A stretch of DNA of 64,000 bases from Sphingobium arseniciresistens. GTDB lineage: Bacteria; Pseudomonadota; Alphaproteobacteria; Sphingomonadales; Sphingomonadaceae. Below, one piece after another: positions 33,286 to 42,313 of the stretch (its first letter is position 1; every line of letters begins with the position of its first letter). The stretch covers positions 248,001 to 312,000 of the forward strand of contig JARFNK010000002.1 of NCBI GenBank assembly GCA_029167225.1. Direction: 5' to 3'. A program made the translations under genes and the position numbers. A model generated the notes under the pieces. That model was not told where the DNA came from and made no database searches. It saw nothing but the letters and a program-made list of their open reading frames with translations.

Positions 33286-34756
33286 ACATCACCCGCTCGG
33301 CGAGCAGTTCGAACTGGTTCGTCACCACGGCTTCATCCTGATCGGTGAGCGTGGTGGGATAGTCGCCGGTAAAGCAGGCGTCGCAATATTGCGGGCGGAT
33401 GTCCGCGCGCTTTGCCTCGCCCAGCGCCTTGTAGAGGCCGTCGATGGACAGGAAGGCCAGGCTGTCGGCATGGATGAAATCCTGCATCCCCGGCACGTCC
33501 AGCTTGTGGGCGAGCAGCTTGGTCCGCTCCGGCGTGTCGACGCCATAGAAGCAACTGTGCTTGGTCGGCGGGCTGGCGATCCGCATATGGACCTCGGCCG
33601 CGCCGGCTTCGCGCATCATCTGCACGATCTTCAGCGATGTCGTGCCGCGCACGATGCTGTCGTCGATCAGGATGATTCGCTTGCCCTGGATGAGCGCGCG
33701 ATTGGCATTATGCTTCAGCTTGACGCCCAGATGGCGAACCTTGTCGCCCGGCTGGATGAAGGTGCGGCCGACATAGTGCGAGCGGATGATGCCCAGCTCG
33801 AAGGGAATGCCCGATTGCTGGGCATAGCCGATCGCGGCCGGCACGCCGCTGTCTGGCACCGGGATGATATAGTCGGCATCGACCGGATTCTCGATGGCGA
33901 GTTGCGCGCCGATCGCCTTGCGGACCGAGTAGATGCTGTTGCCGTCCACGATGGAATCGGGGCGGCTGAAATAAACATGCTCGAAGATACAGGGGCGCGG
34001 ATTGACGTCGCCGAACGGGCGATGGCTGCGCACTTCGCCGGCCTGCGCGCCGCTGTTGGGCGCGATCACCAGTTCGCCCGGCTCGATCGAACGGATATAG
34101 TCGGCGCCGACCACGTCGAGCGCGACAGTCTCCGACGCGAAGATGATCGAATCGCCCAGCTTGCCCATCACCAGCGGACGGATGCCCAGCGGGTCGCGGC
34201 ACGCGATCATGCCCTCCGGAGTCATCACGATCAGCGAATAGGCGCCCTCGACCTGCTTGAGCGCGTCGATGAAGCGATCGAGCAGCGTGCGGTAGCTGGA
34301 CGTAGCGACCAGATGGATGATGACTTCGGTGTCGGAGGTCGACTGGAAGATCGATCCGCGCCGCACCAGTTCGCGCCGCAGCTTCATCGCGTTGGAGATA
34401 TTGCCGTTATGGGCGATCGCGAAGCCGCCGGTGGCAAGGTCGGCATAAAGCGGCTGTACGTTGCGCAGCGATGTCTCGCCGGTGGTCGCATAGCGCACAT
34501 GGCCGCAGGCGCTCTCGCCGGGCAGGGCACGGATCACATCGTCGCGGTCGAAATTGCCCGCGACATGGCCCATTGCCCGATGGGTGTGGAAATCATGGCC
34601 ATCCCAGCTGGTGATTCCGGCCGCTTCCTGGCCGCGATGCTGGAGTGCGTGGAGTCCGAGAGCGACCATGGCCGCTGCCGTTTCCGCGCCGGAAACGCCG
34701 AAAACCCCACATTCTTCGCGCAACTTGTCGTCGTCGAACGGATGCGTTGTGAGCAT
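33284..34756 (-). CDS. purF: Amidophosphoribosyltransferase
   Basis: 490 residues. First committed step of purine synthesis: PRPP + glutamine to phosphoribosylamine. The Ntn-hydrolase nucleophile is Cys16 in EECGVFGVSG, after a 15-residue propeptide that must be removed, as in the Bacillus subtilis type. Four cysteines placed for a [4Fe-4S] cluster are in RPCIFEHVYF, HSCFYGV and YCDACF. The PRPP motif is IILIDDSIVRGTT. The start was placed at MLTTHPF; the frame continues 72 codons upstream without coding character. Divergent from the ccm genes. Confidence 0.96.
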   Translation of the reverse strand: MLTTHPFDDDKLREECGVFGVSGAETAAAMVALGLHALQHRGQEAAGITSWDGHDFHTHRAMGHVAGNFDRDDVIRALPGESACGHVRYATTGETSLRNVQPLYADLATGGFAIAHNGNISNAMKLRRELVRRGSIFQSTSDTEVIIHLVATSSYRTLLDRFIDALKQVEGAYSLIVMTPEGMIACRDPLGIRPLVMGKLGDSIIFASETVALDVVGADYIRSIEPGELVIAPNSGAQAGEVRSHRPFGDVNPRPCIFEHVYFSRPDSIVDGNSIYSVRKAIGAQLAIENPVDADYIIPVPDSGVPAAIGYAQQSGIPFELGIIRSHYVGRTFIQPGDKVRHLGVKLKHNANRALIQGKRIILIDDSIVRGTTSLKIVQMMREAGAAEVHMRIASPPTKHSCFYGVDTPERTKLLAHKLDVPGMQDFIHADSLAFLSIDGLYKALGEAKRADIRPQYCDACFTGDYPTTLTDQDEAVVTNQFELLAERVM

Positions 34757-35048
34757 GATATAGATGTTCCGCTGCTGGAACCCCTGGCCGATCAGGGGCG
34801 ACCTTATGGCTGGCCCTATAGGCGCATCCGCTCGATTTGTCGCCCCATTGTCACAAAAAAGCGCATTAGGCCGATTTTCGGATTGAAATATTGGCATTTT
34901 TGGCGGCTTTTTCGGGAAGCCGATGCGCGATAATGTCTCATAGTTCCGGCAGGAGACGGAGAGTTCGGTCACGGCGCAATCGATCGCCGGGCAATAGGTG
35001 AAAGGGACACTGGCCTTGCTGTCCCGCCAAGGCTACACACCCCTCGTT

Positions 35049-35786
35049 ATGCATGTTTTTGCCAACCCCGCGCGATTCCTCTCGATTGCCCGACCGCTGA
35101 CGCCATGGCTGTTCTGGCCGGGGCTGGCGTTGATCCTGGGGGGTAGCCTGTGTGGCCTGTTTCTGACGCCTGCCGACTATCTGCAGGGGGAAACGGTGCG
35201 GATCATGTACCTGCATGTGCCTGCGGCCTGGCTGGGTATGGCCGGGTGGAGCGGTCTTGCCGTCGCGGCGATCACGCAATTGGTGTGGCGGCATCCGCTG
35301 GCGGCAGTTGCTGGGCGCGCGATTGCCGTGCCCGGCGCGCTGTTCACGGCGCTGTGCCTGCTCACCGGCTCGATCTGGGGTCGCCCGACATGGGGCACAT
35401 GGTGGGAGTGGGACGGGCGGATGACCTCCATGCTCGTCATGTTCTTCCTTTACCTGGGTTATATCGCGCTGGCGGATGCCGGTGCGCGCGACAGCCGGGG
35501 TGGGCCGGGGCAGGGCGGGGTCAGCCGTGCGACGGCGATCTATGCGCTGGTCGGCGCGGTCAACCTGCCGATCATCAACCGCTCGGTGGTGTGGTGGAAC
35601 AGCCTGCACCAGGGGCCAAGCATCACCGCGCGCGGTTCTACCATCGATGGATCGATCCTGTGGCCGCTCTGGCTGACGCTGATCGGCTTTACCCTGCTGT
35701 TCGCGGCCATCGTGCTGATGCGGATGCGGGCGATCTTGGCGACGAACAAGGTGGAGGCGCGGTTGCAGCGCCTTGCACGCGGCTGA
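35049..35786 (+). CDS. ccmC: Heme exporter/handling protein CcmC
   Basis: 245 residues, six transmembrane helices. Part of system I cytochrome c maturation: it presents heme to CcmE at the periplasmic face. The tryptophan-rich WWD motif is WGTWWEWDGRMTS, flanked by the conserved histidines in YLHVPAAWLG and SLHQGPSI. The ATG at MHVFANPARF was chosen by comparison with the family; the frame is open 17 codons upstream. First ccm gene of the cluster: ccmA and ccmB are not upstream, where purF diverges. Confidence 0.95.
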   Translation: MHVFANPARFLSIARPLTPWLFWPGLALILGGSLCGLFLTPADYLQGETVRIMYLHVPAAWLGMAGWSGLAVAAITQLVWRHPLAAVAGRAIAVPGALFTALCLLTGSIWGRPTWGTWWEWDGRMTSMLVMFFLYLGYIALADAGARDSRGGPGQGGVSRATAIYALVGAVNLPIINRSVVWWNSLHQGPSITARGSTIDGSILWPLWLTLIGFTLLFAAIVLMRMRAILATNKVEARLQRLARG

Positions 35787-35799
35787 ACGGACATATCGC

Positions 35800-35931
35800 A
35801 TGAATCCCTGGCCGTTCGTGATTGCCGCCTATGCGTTGACCTTTGCCGGCACGACCGCCATCTGCTGGGCCAGTTGGCGAGGCATGCGCCGCGCCGAGCG
35901 CCGCGCAGACGACATGAAGCGGGGCGGTTGA
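35800..35931 (+). CDS. ccmD: Heme exporter protein CcmD
   Basis: 43 residues. One transmembrane helix (FVIAAYALTFAGTTAICWAS) followed by a basic cytoplasmic tail (WRGMRRAERRADDMKRGG), the standard CcmD layout; WPFVIAAYALT is the family motif. It stabilises the CcmC-CcmE complex. It sits 13 bp after ccmC and 4 bp before ccmE, so it is part of the operon although very short. Confidence 0.9.
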   Translation: MNPWPFVIAAYALTFAGTTAICWASWRGMRRAERRADDMKRGG

Positions 35932-35935
35932 AGAG

Positions 35936-36391
35936 ATGGCGATGAAGGCGAAGCATCAACGGCTGATCCTGGTGCTGGCGGCGCTGGTGGCGCTTGTCGG
36001 CGCGGGCCTGTTGGCTGCGTCGGCGCTGCGCGACGAGGCCGCATATTTTTATGCACCGGCCGACGTGAAGGCCAAGGGCGTGGAGCCGGGCAAGGCGATC
36101 CGGCTTGGGGGCATGGTGGAGAAGGGCAGCCTGGAGCGTGCCCCTGATGGCGTAACCATCCGATTCAACGTCACCGATTTCAAGGCGACCGTGCCCGCCA
36201 CGTTCAGCGGCATCGCGCCGGACCTTTTTCGCGAAGGGTCGGGTGTGGTGGCGGAAGGATCGTTTGACAGGGGTGGCACGTTCATTGCCACCAACCTGCT
36301 CGCCAAGCATGACGAGCGTTATATGCCGCGCGAACTGGATGGCCTGAAATATGACGACAAGACCCACCAGATGAAGCCGGCGGAGAAGTGA
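35936..36391 (+). CDS. ccmE: Cytochrome c maturation heme chaperone CcmE
   Basis: 151 residues. N-terminal membrane anchor (LILVLAALVALVGAGLLAASAL) then an OB-fold periplasmic domain (RLGGMVEKGSL, FNVTDFKATVPATFSGIAPDLF). The heme-attachment motif HxxxY is present as AKHDERYMP: the His forms the covalent bond to heme and the Tyr is an axial ligand. A REP-like element lies between it and ccmF. Confidence 0.95.
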   Translation: MAMKAKHQRLILVLAALVALVGAGLLAASALRDEAAYFYAPADVKAKGVEPGKAIRLGGMVEKGSLERAPDGVTIRFNVTDFKATVPATFSGIAPDLFREGSGVVAEGSFDRGGTFIATNLLAKHDERYMPRELDGLKYDDKTHQMKPAEK

Positions 36392-36417
36392 TGCGTGCGA
36401 CGATCTCTTCCTTGCGG

Positions 36418-36488
36418 CCTGAGCTAGCCGAAGGACCGCTCTTTTCAGAACACAAGGACAAGGCTTCGACACGCTCGGCCCGAACGGA
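36418..36488. repeat. REP-like inverted repeat between ccmE and ccmF
   Basis: CCTGAGCTAGCCGAAGGAC faces GGCTTCGACACGCTCGGCC, a degenerate inverted pair with the CTTCGACA/GCTC core seen in many sphingomonad intergenic repeats, followed by CGAACGG. A second copy in inverse orientation lies between pyrB and pyrC' at 59642-59745; the 26-bp arm GGCTTCGACACGCTCGGCCC... matches it at all but one position. Confidence 0.65.
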
Positions 36489-36518
36489 CATTCCGTCTTC
36501 AGCATTGGAGAGTGTGGC

Positions 36519-38462
36519 ATGATCGCCGAAGCCGGCCTTGCCGCGCTGTGGCTCGCCGCCGCGCTGGCCTTCCTGCAGCTGACGCTCGCCTGGTTCGGGC
36601 TGACGACCGACAAGGAGGATCTGATCGCGCCGATCCGGCCGATCGCGGTGGCGCAGGGCGCGCTCACGGCCCTCTCCTTCGCGCTCCTTATCACGCTGTT
36701 TCTGCAGTCCGACATGTCGGTGGCGCTGGTCGCGACGAACAGCCATTCGGCCAAGCCATGGCTCTACAAGTTCGCCGGCACATGGGGGAACCATGAAGGC
36801 TCCATGCTGCTATGGGTGACGGTGATGGGCATCGCCGGCGCGGCAGTGGCGCTGTTCGAGCGAGCCTTGCGGCGTGACACGCATATGGCGACGCTGGGCG
36901 CGCAGGCGGCGATCAGCCTTGGCTTCTACGCCTTCCTGCTCTTCTCCTCCAATCCCTTCGCCCGGCTCGATCCGCCCGCGCGCGACGGGCAGGGGCTGAA
37001 CCCGTTGCTGCAGGATCCCGGCCTCGCCTTCCATCCGCCCACGCTCTATCTCGGCTATGTCGGGCTGTCGGTGGCCTTCTCCTTTGCCGTGGGCGCGCTG
37101 CTCACCCGCAATGTCGATGCGGTATTCGCCCGCGCGATGCGGCCATGGGTGCTCGCCGCTTGGGTGCTGCTGACGCTAGGCATCACGGCAGGCAGCTACT
37201 GGGCCTATTATGAGCTGGGCTGGGGCGGCTGGTGGTTCTGGGATCCGGTGGAGAACGCCTCGCTCATGCCATGGCTGGCGGCGACGGCGCTGCTGCATTC
37301 GGTGACGGTGCTGGCGACGCGCGACGCGCTGCGCGCCTGGACGGTGATGCTGGCGGTGGTCGCCTTCTCCATGTCGATGGTCGGCACGTTCCTTGTCCGG
37401 TCGGGCATTCTCACCAGCGTCCATGCCTTTGCCGTGGACCCGGAGCGCGGCACCTTCATCCTTGCGCTGCTCGCCATCTATATCGGCGGCGCGCTGGCGC
37501 TGTTCGGCCTGCGGGTCGGCACCGTGCGCGAAGGCGCGCAGTTCGAGGCGGTGAGCCGCGAGACGATGCTGGTCGTCAACAACCTGCTGCTTTCGGTGAT
37601 CCTGGGCATCGTGCTGATCGGCACGCTCTATCCGCTGATGACGGAAGCGTTCGGGCACAAGGTGTCGGTCGGCCCGCCCTATTTCGATCGGGTTGCCGGG
37701 CCGGTGGCGCTGGCGCTGGTGATCGTGATGGGCATGGGCCCGCTCACCCGCTGGCGGCGCGATGCGCTGAAGCCCGTGCTGGGGCGGATGCTGGTGCCGG
37801 CGTTGGTGGCGCTTGCCGCGCTGTCGCTGGTGGCGGTGCTCGCCTGGGGGCGCATCGGCGTGCTGCCGTTCCTTGGCCTCGTGCTGGCCGGCGGCGTTGC
37901 CATGGCGAGTGTCGCCCCGCTGTGGAAGCGTAACCTGCGCCGCACGCCGCTCTTCACCTATGGCATGGTGATCGCCCATCTGGGCTGCGCCGTCAGCCTT
38001 GCCGGCATGGCGTCGGATTCAGCCTTCACCGTGGAGAAGCTGGTCGCCGCGCGGCCCGGCGACCGGATCGAAACGGCCGGTTGGACCGCCGATTTCCGCG
38101 CGATCTCCCCGCTGGCGGGCGACAACTGGACGGCCATGCAGGCCGATATCGCCGTGTCGAGGGGCGGCGGCGCGCCGGTCATCCTGCATCCGCAATCGCG
38201 CTTCTTCTCCTCGCCGCCGACGGCGACGACGGAATCGGCGATTCTCACCTGCTGGGACGGCCAGCTCTATGTCGTGCTGGGGCAGGATGCCGCGCAGGAT
38301 GGGCGCTATCAGGTGCGCATCTGGTGGAAGCCCTTCGTCACCTTCATCTGGCTCGGCGGCGCGATGATCGCGCTGGGCGGCCTTCTGGCGCTGGTCGGGC
38401 GCGAGCGGCGTGGCTGGGTGATGAAGCTGCGTCGCCGCAAGGCTGTGGAGGCGCTGGCATGA
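36519..38462 (+). CDS. ccmF: Cytochrome c-type biogenesis protein CcmF (heme lyase)
   Basis: 647 residues, many transmembrane helices. Ligates heme to apocytochrome c together with CcmH. Conserved histidine segment WGNHEGSMLLWV, the heme-handling WWD domain GWGGWWFWDPVENAS followed by LLHSV, and the C-terminal periplasmic domain (ETAGWTADFRAISP) with a final helix are all present. Full length for the family. Its stop overlaps the ccmG start (ATGA). Confidence 0.97.
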   Translation: MIAEAGLAALWLAAALAFLQLTLAWFGLTTDKEDLIAPIRPIAVAQGALTALSFALLITLFLQSDMSVALVATNSHSAKPWLYKFAGTWGNHEGSMLLWVTVMGIAGAAVALFERALRRDTHMATLGAQAAISLGFYAFLLFSSNPFARLDPPARDGQGLNPLLQDPGLAFHPPTLYLGYVGLSVAFSFAVGALLTRNVDAVFARAMRPWVLAAWVLLTLGITAGSYWAYYELGWGGWWFWDPVENASLMPWLAATALLHSVTVLATRDALRAWTVMLAVVAFSMSMVGTFLVRSGILTSVHAFAVDPERGTFILALLAIYIGGALALFGLRVGTVREGAQFEAVSRETMLVVNNLLLSVILGIVLIGTLYPLMTEAFGHKVSVGPPYFDRVAGPVALALVIVMGMGPLTRWRRDALKPVLGRMLVPALVALAALSLVAVLAWGRIGVLPFLGLVLAGGVAMASVAPLWKRNLRRTPLFTYGMVIAHLGCAVSLAGMASDSAFTVEKLVAARPGDRIETAGWTADFRAISPLAGDNWTAMQADIAVSRGGGAPVILHPQSRFFSSPPTATTESAILTCWDGQLYVVLGQDAAQDGRYQVRIWWKPFVTFIWLGGAMIALGGLLALVGRERRGWVMKLRRRKAVEALA

Positions 38463-38986
38463 GGCCCGCGCTCGTCTGGTTGCCGTTGCTGCTGTTCCTA
38501 GGCTTCTTCGGCCTGTTCGCCAGCGGCCTGCTGAAACCCGATGATCGGGTGATCGTCTCCAGGCAGGTGGGCAAGCCGCTGCCGGCCTTTACCCTGCCTG
38601 CTGCTGCGAGCGACCGGCCGGCATTGGTCAGCGCGGACCTCAAGACCGGCAAGCCGCATCTGCTCAATATCTTCGCCAGCTGGTGCGTGCCCTGCGCGGC
38701 GGAAGCACCGCAATTGATGGCGCTGCGCCGACAGGGGGTGGAGATCGATGCCATCGCCATCCGCGATGCGCGCGCCGACGTGGATCGCTTCCTCGGGCGC
38801 TGGGGCAATCCCTATAGCCGCATCGGGCTGGACGCGCGTTCGGCTGTGCAACTGGCGCTGGGGTCCTCGGGCGTGCCGGAGACCTTCGTCGTCGATGGGC
38901 AGGGGATCATCCGCCACCAGCATATCGGCGACATCCGCGAAGATGACATTCCCGGCATCCTGCAGAAGCTGGAGGAGGCGCGGTAA
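38459..38986 (+). CDS. ccmG: Thiol:disulfide interchange protein CcmG/DsbE
   Basis: 175 residues. N-terminal membrane anchor (LVWLPLLLFLGFFGLFASGL), then a periplasmic thioredoxin domain with active site WCVPC in NIFASWCVPCAAEAP and the cis-Pro in GVPETFVVDG. It reduces the CXXCH heme-binding cysteines of apocytochrome c. Overlaps ccmF by four bases and ccmH by one base (TAATG). Confidence 0.95.
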   Translation: MRPALVWLPLLLFLGFFGLFASGLLKPDDRVIVSRQVGKPLPAFTLPAAASDRPALVSADLKTGKPHLLNIFASWCVPCAAEAPQLMALRRQGVEIDAIAIRDARADVDRFLGRWGNPYSRIGLDARSAVQLALGSSGVPETFVVDGQGIIRHQHIGDIREDDIPGILQKLEEAR

Positions 38987-39447
38987 TGGCGAATGTCGTG
39001 ATGCCTTCCCATGGCGCGCGTGCATGGGCCGTCATGGTTGTACTGTTCCTGCTCGCCTGCCTTTGCGCCGGGCGACCCGCCTTGGCGCAATCGGCGCTGC
39101 CTCCCGCGCCCTATGCCGACCGCCAGCTTGATGATCCGGCGCTGGAGGCGAAGGCCCGCGACCTCATGCTGACGATCCGCTGCCTTACCTGCCAGAGCCA
39201 GTCGATTGCGGACAGCAATGCCAGCATGGCCGGTGACCTGCGCTCGCAGATCCGCGAGCGGATCGCCGCCGGGGAAACGCCCGAGCATATCCGCGCATGG
39301 CTGATCGAACGTTATGGCGACTGGGTGAGCTATGAGCCAACGGCCGCGCCGATCCTCTGGCCGCTCTGGGGCGCGCCGGTCGTGCTGCTGCTGCTCGGCG
39401 CATTGCTGGTGCGCGGACGACTGAAACGCAGGAAGGGGCGCGCCTGA
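38986..39447 (+). CDS. ccmH: Cytochrome c-type biogenesis protein CcmH
   Basis: 153 residues. Signal peptide (AVMVVLFLLACLCAGRPALAQ), then the short three-helix domain with the redox motif LTIRCLTCQSQSI (the RCxxC of CcmH/CcL2), AWLIERYGDWV, and a C-terminal membrane helix (LWGAPVVLLLLGALLV) with a basic tail. Corresponds to the N-terminal part of the E. coli CcmH fusion; the CcmI half is the next separate gene. Confidence 0.95.
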   Translation: MANVVMPSHGARAWAVMVVLFLLACLCAGRPALAQSALPPAPYADRQLDDPALEAKARDLMLTIRCLTCQSQSIADSNASMAGDLRSQIRERIAAGETPEHIRAWLIERYGDWVSYEPTAAPILWPLWGAPVVLLLLGALLVRGRLKRRKGRA

Positions 39448-40085
39448 TGGGCTGGGGTATTGCCATTGGTCTGGCGATCATCGTGCTGGGCGCGGTCCTG
39501 CTGATAGCCCGCCCCCCGCGCTCGAGCTGGGAATTGATCGCAGCCGCGCTGTTGCTGGGCGTTGCGGGTTATGCCTGGCAAGGCCATCCGGGGGAGGGCG
39601 GCAGCCCGCGCGCGGCGGGAGCGACGGCGGCGCCGTTCGACGAGTCGCTCGCCGAACAGCGCCGGGCCATGGGCGAGCGCTTTGGTCCGAGCGGCAAGTG
39701 GCTGGTCCTGTCCGATGGCCTTGGCCGCCAGGGCAATACCAAGGATGCAGCAAATGTCCTGGTGTCGGCCGTCCGCGGCGATCCCAAGGATCCGACGTTG
39801 TGGATCGGGCTGGGTAACGCGATGGTCGCCCATGGGGATGGCATCGTCTCTCCCGCCGCTGATTTTGCCTATCGCCGGGCGATCGCGCTCGATCCGCAGG
39901 CGCCGGCGGCGCGCTGGTTCTTCGGCCTCGCGCTCGCCCGGTCGGGGCAGCTTGAGTCTGCACGCGCGATCTGGGCCGAGTTGTTGCCGATGGTCCCGGA
40001 GAAGATGCCCTTCCATGCCGAACTGCAGGCCAATATCGCGCAGATCGATCGTGCCCTTTCGGGGCAGGGACCGGTCGCGCCCTGA
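39447..40085 (+). CDS. ccmI: CcmI-like TPR protein of cytochrome c maturation
   Basis: 212 residues. Two N-terminal transmembrane helices (WGIAIGLAIIVLGAVLLIA and WELIAAALLLGVAGYAW) are followed by TPR-type helices (LWIGLGNAMVAHGDGIVSPAADFAYRR, cut; AARWFFGLALARSGQLESA). CcmI binds the C terminus of apocytochromes and hands them to the CcmF-CcmH lyase. Coupled to ccmH by TGATG. Last gene of the ccm operon. Confidence 0.88.
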   Translation: MGWGIAIGLAIIVLGAVLLIARPPRSSWELIAAALLLGVAGYAWQGHPGEGGSPRAAGATAAPFDESLAEQRRAMGERFGPSGKWLVLSDGLGRQGNTKDAANVLVSAVRGDPKDPTLWIGLGNAMVAHGDGIVSPAADFAYRRAIALDPQAPAARWFFGLALARSGQLESARAIWAELLPMVPEKMPFHAELQANIAQIDRALSGQGPVAP

Positions 40086-40219
40086 CACATCTTGCAGGGT
40101 CGTTGCACCGTCCCATCGCCCGTGATAGGGCGACGCGGATTGCACGTCGGTCGGGGAATATGACGGCGTCGCTGCACAGAGGCAGACAGCATTCATCATG
40201 ACAGCAGACATTCTCGCCC

Positions 40220-42172
40220 ATGGCTGAAACGACGGCTGCGCCAGAGGCGGCGGGGGCTGACCCCGTTGCCGGCGTGCCTGTTCCCGCAGGCGGCGGACAG
40301 GGGCATCATGGGCATGGCGAAGGCACGCTGAAGCTTGCCGTCGGTGCGATCGGCATTGTCTTTGGCGACATCGGCACCAGCCCGCTCTACGCATTTCGCG
40401 AAACCTTTGCTGGCCATCATCACCTGACGCTCGACCCGGACCATATTCTGGGCGTCATCAGCCTGATGTTCTGGTCGATGATGCTGGTGGTGACGCTGAA
40501 ATATGTCAGCATCATCATGCGTGCGGACAATAAGGGCGAGGGCGGCAGCCTGGCGCTGCTGGCGCTCATCAGCGGGCAGACGCGGACCCGGCGCTGGTCC
40601 TCCGGCATCATCCTGCTGGGTGTGTTCGCGACGTCGCTCTTCTATGGCGACAGCATGATCACGCCCGCCGTGTCTGTGCTGTCGGCGGTGGAAGGTCTTG
40701 CCGTCTATAATCACGGGCTGGCACCGCTGATCGTCCCGATCGCGGTTGTCATCCTGGTCGGGCTGTTCTGGATCCAGAGCGCAGGGACGAACCGCGTGGC
40801 GGCGCTATTCGGCCCGATCATGCTCACCTATTTCGTGGTCATCTCCACGCTGGGCGTCATCAGCATCGTCAAGACGCCCGGCATCCTCTTCGCCTTCAAT
40901 CCCTATTGGGCGGTGATGTTCTTCGTGACGGACCCGCTGCCGGCCTTCCTGGCGCTGGGCTCCGTCGTGCTGGCCGTGACCGGTGCGGAGGCGCTCTATG
41001 CGGACATGGGCCATTTCGGCCGCAATCCCATCCGTATCTCCTGGCTGTTCTTCGTGCTGCCGGCCTTGATGATGAATTATATGGGGCAGGGCGCGCTGCT
41101 GTTCCGCGAAGGTGCGGTGGCGCTGCACAGCCCGTTCTACAATCTCGCGCCGTCCTGGTTCCAGCTGCCGCTGATCGGCATCGCAACGCTGGCGGCGATC
41201 ATCGCGTCGCAGGCGGTGATATCGGGTGCCTTCTCGGTCACGCAGCAGGCGATCCAACTCGGCTTCATGCCGCGCCTGCGCATCGCCCATACCAGCGCGG
41301 CCACCGCCGGGCAGATCTACATCCCCCTCATCAACTGGGGGTTGATGGTGATGGTCATCATCCTGGTGCTCAGCTTCCGCACCTCCTCCAACCTGACGGC
41401 GGCCTATGGCATCGCGGTGACGGGGGCGATGTTCATCGACAATGTGCTGCTGACGGTGCTGCTGTTCCGTCTGTGGAAATGGTCGAAGCTGTGGGCGGTG
41501 CCGCTACTCGTGATCTTCTACTTTGTGGATGGCGCCTACCTGGCCGCGAACCTCACCAAGATCCCGGCGGGCGGCTGGTTCCCGCTGTTCATCGGCTTCG
41601 TCATCTTCACCCTGCTCACCACCTGGTCGCGCGGGCGCAAGCTGATGATCGACCGGATGCGCGAATCGGCCATGCCGATCCCGGTATTCGTCGCCTCCGC
41701 CGCGAACAGCGCCGTGCGCGTGGCGGGAACGGCGGTGTTCATGACATCGACACCTGATGGCGTGCCGCACGCGCTGCTCCACAACCTCAAGCACAACAAG
41801 GTGCTGCACGAGCGGGTGATCCTGCTCACCGTCAAGATCATGGATGTGCCCGCGGTGGAGCAGGACGGTCGCTGCAAGCTGGAGGATCTGGGCCGGGGCT
41901 TCTTCCGACTCGTGCTTTACTACGGTTTCATGCAGGAGCCGGACGTGCCCGCTGCGCTCAAGTCCCTCACCGGCTGCGGCCAGAGCTTCAAGATGATGGA
42001 TACCAGCTTCTTCCTGGCCCGACAGACGCTGTTGCCTTCATCGCGGCCCGGTATGCCGATCTGGCGCGAAAAGCTGTTCGCCTGGATGCTGCGCAATGCG
42101 GAAAGCGCGATGGAGTTCTTCCGGCTGCCGACGAACAGGGTGGTCGAACTGGGAAGCCAGGTCGAAATCTAG
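40220..42172 (+). CDS. kup: Low-affinity potassium transporter Kup
   Basis: 650 residues. After a 35-residue His/Gly-rich N-terminal tail ([12 protein letters not shown]), the family signature [17 protein letters not shown] marks the first transmembrane helix. About 12 helices follow (for example [16 protein letters not shown] between helices; [17 protein letters not shown]), then a soluble C-terminal domain with [11 protein letters not shown] and [11 protein letters not shown]. Proton-coupled K+ uptake across the inner membrane. An 8-bp inverted repeat (GCGCCTAT/ATAGGCGC) 10 bp after the stop may end transcription. Confidence 0.95.
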   Translation: MAETTAAPEAAGADPVAGVPVPAGGGQGHHGHGEGTLKLAVGAIGIVFGDIGTSPLYAFRETFAGHHHLTLDPDHILGVISLMFWSMMLVVTLKYVSIIMRADNKGEGGSLALLALISGQTRTRRWSSGIILLGVFATSLFYGDSMITPAVSVLSAVEGLAVYNHGLAPLIVPIAVVILVGLFWIQSAGTNRVAALFGPIMLTYFVVISTLGVISIVKTPGILFAFNPYWAVMFFVTDPLPAFLALGSVVLAVTGAEALYADMGHFGRNPIRISWLFFVLPALMMNYMGQGALLFREGAVALHSPFYNLAPSWFQLPLIGIATLAAIIASQAVISGAFSVTQQAIQLGFMPRLRIAHTSAATAGQIYIPLINWGLMVMVIILVLSFRTSSNLTAAYGIAVTGAMFIDNVLLTVLLFRLWKWSKLWAVPLLVIFYFVDGAYLAANLTKIPAGGWFPLFIGFVIFTLLTTWSRGRKLMIDRMRESAMPIPVFVASAANSAVRVAGTAVFMTSTPDGVPHALLHNLKHNKVLHERVILLTVKIMDVPAVEQDGRCKLEDLGRGFFRLVLYYGFMQEPDVPAALKSLTGCGQSFKMMDTSFFLARQTLLPSSRPGMPIWREKLFAWMLRNAESAMEFFRLPTNRVVELGSQVEI

Positions 42173-42313
42173 TCGCCGGACCGCGCCTATTCTCCCGTCT
42201 CCCGCTCAGATAGGCGCGCCGCTCCCATGATTATTTGAGGGAAAGATGGTTTAGGCGGCGTTCCGGTCATTTTTCTTCTATCTTTTCAGCTTCTTCGACT
42301 ACAGAAGAGGCAT

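Noticed and set aside
32738-34933. A 731-codon frame antisense to purF and the SDR gene
   Set aside because: It spans two real genes in the reverse direction and has no ribosome-binding site or domain; GC-rich third positions explain the lack of stops.
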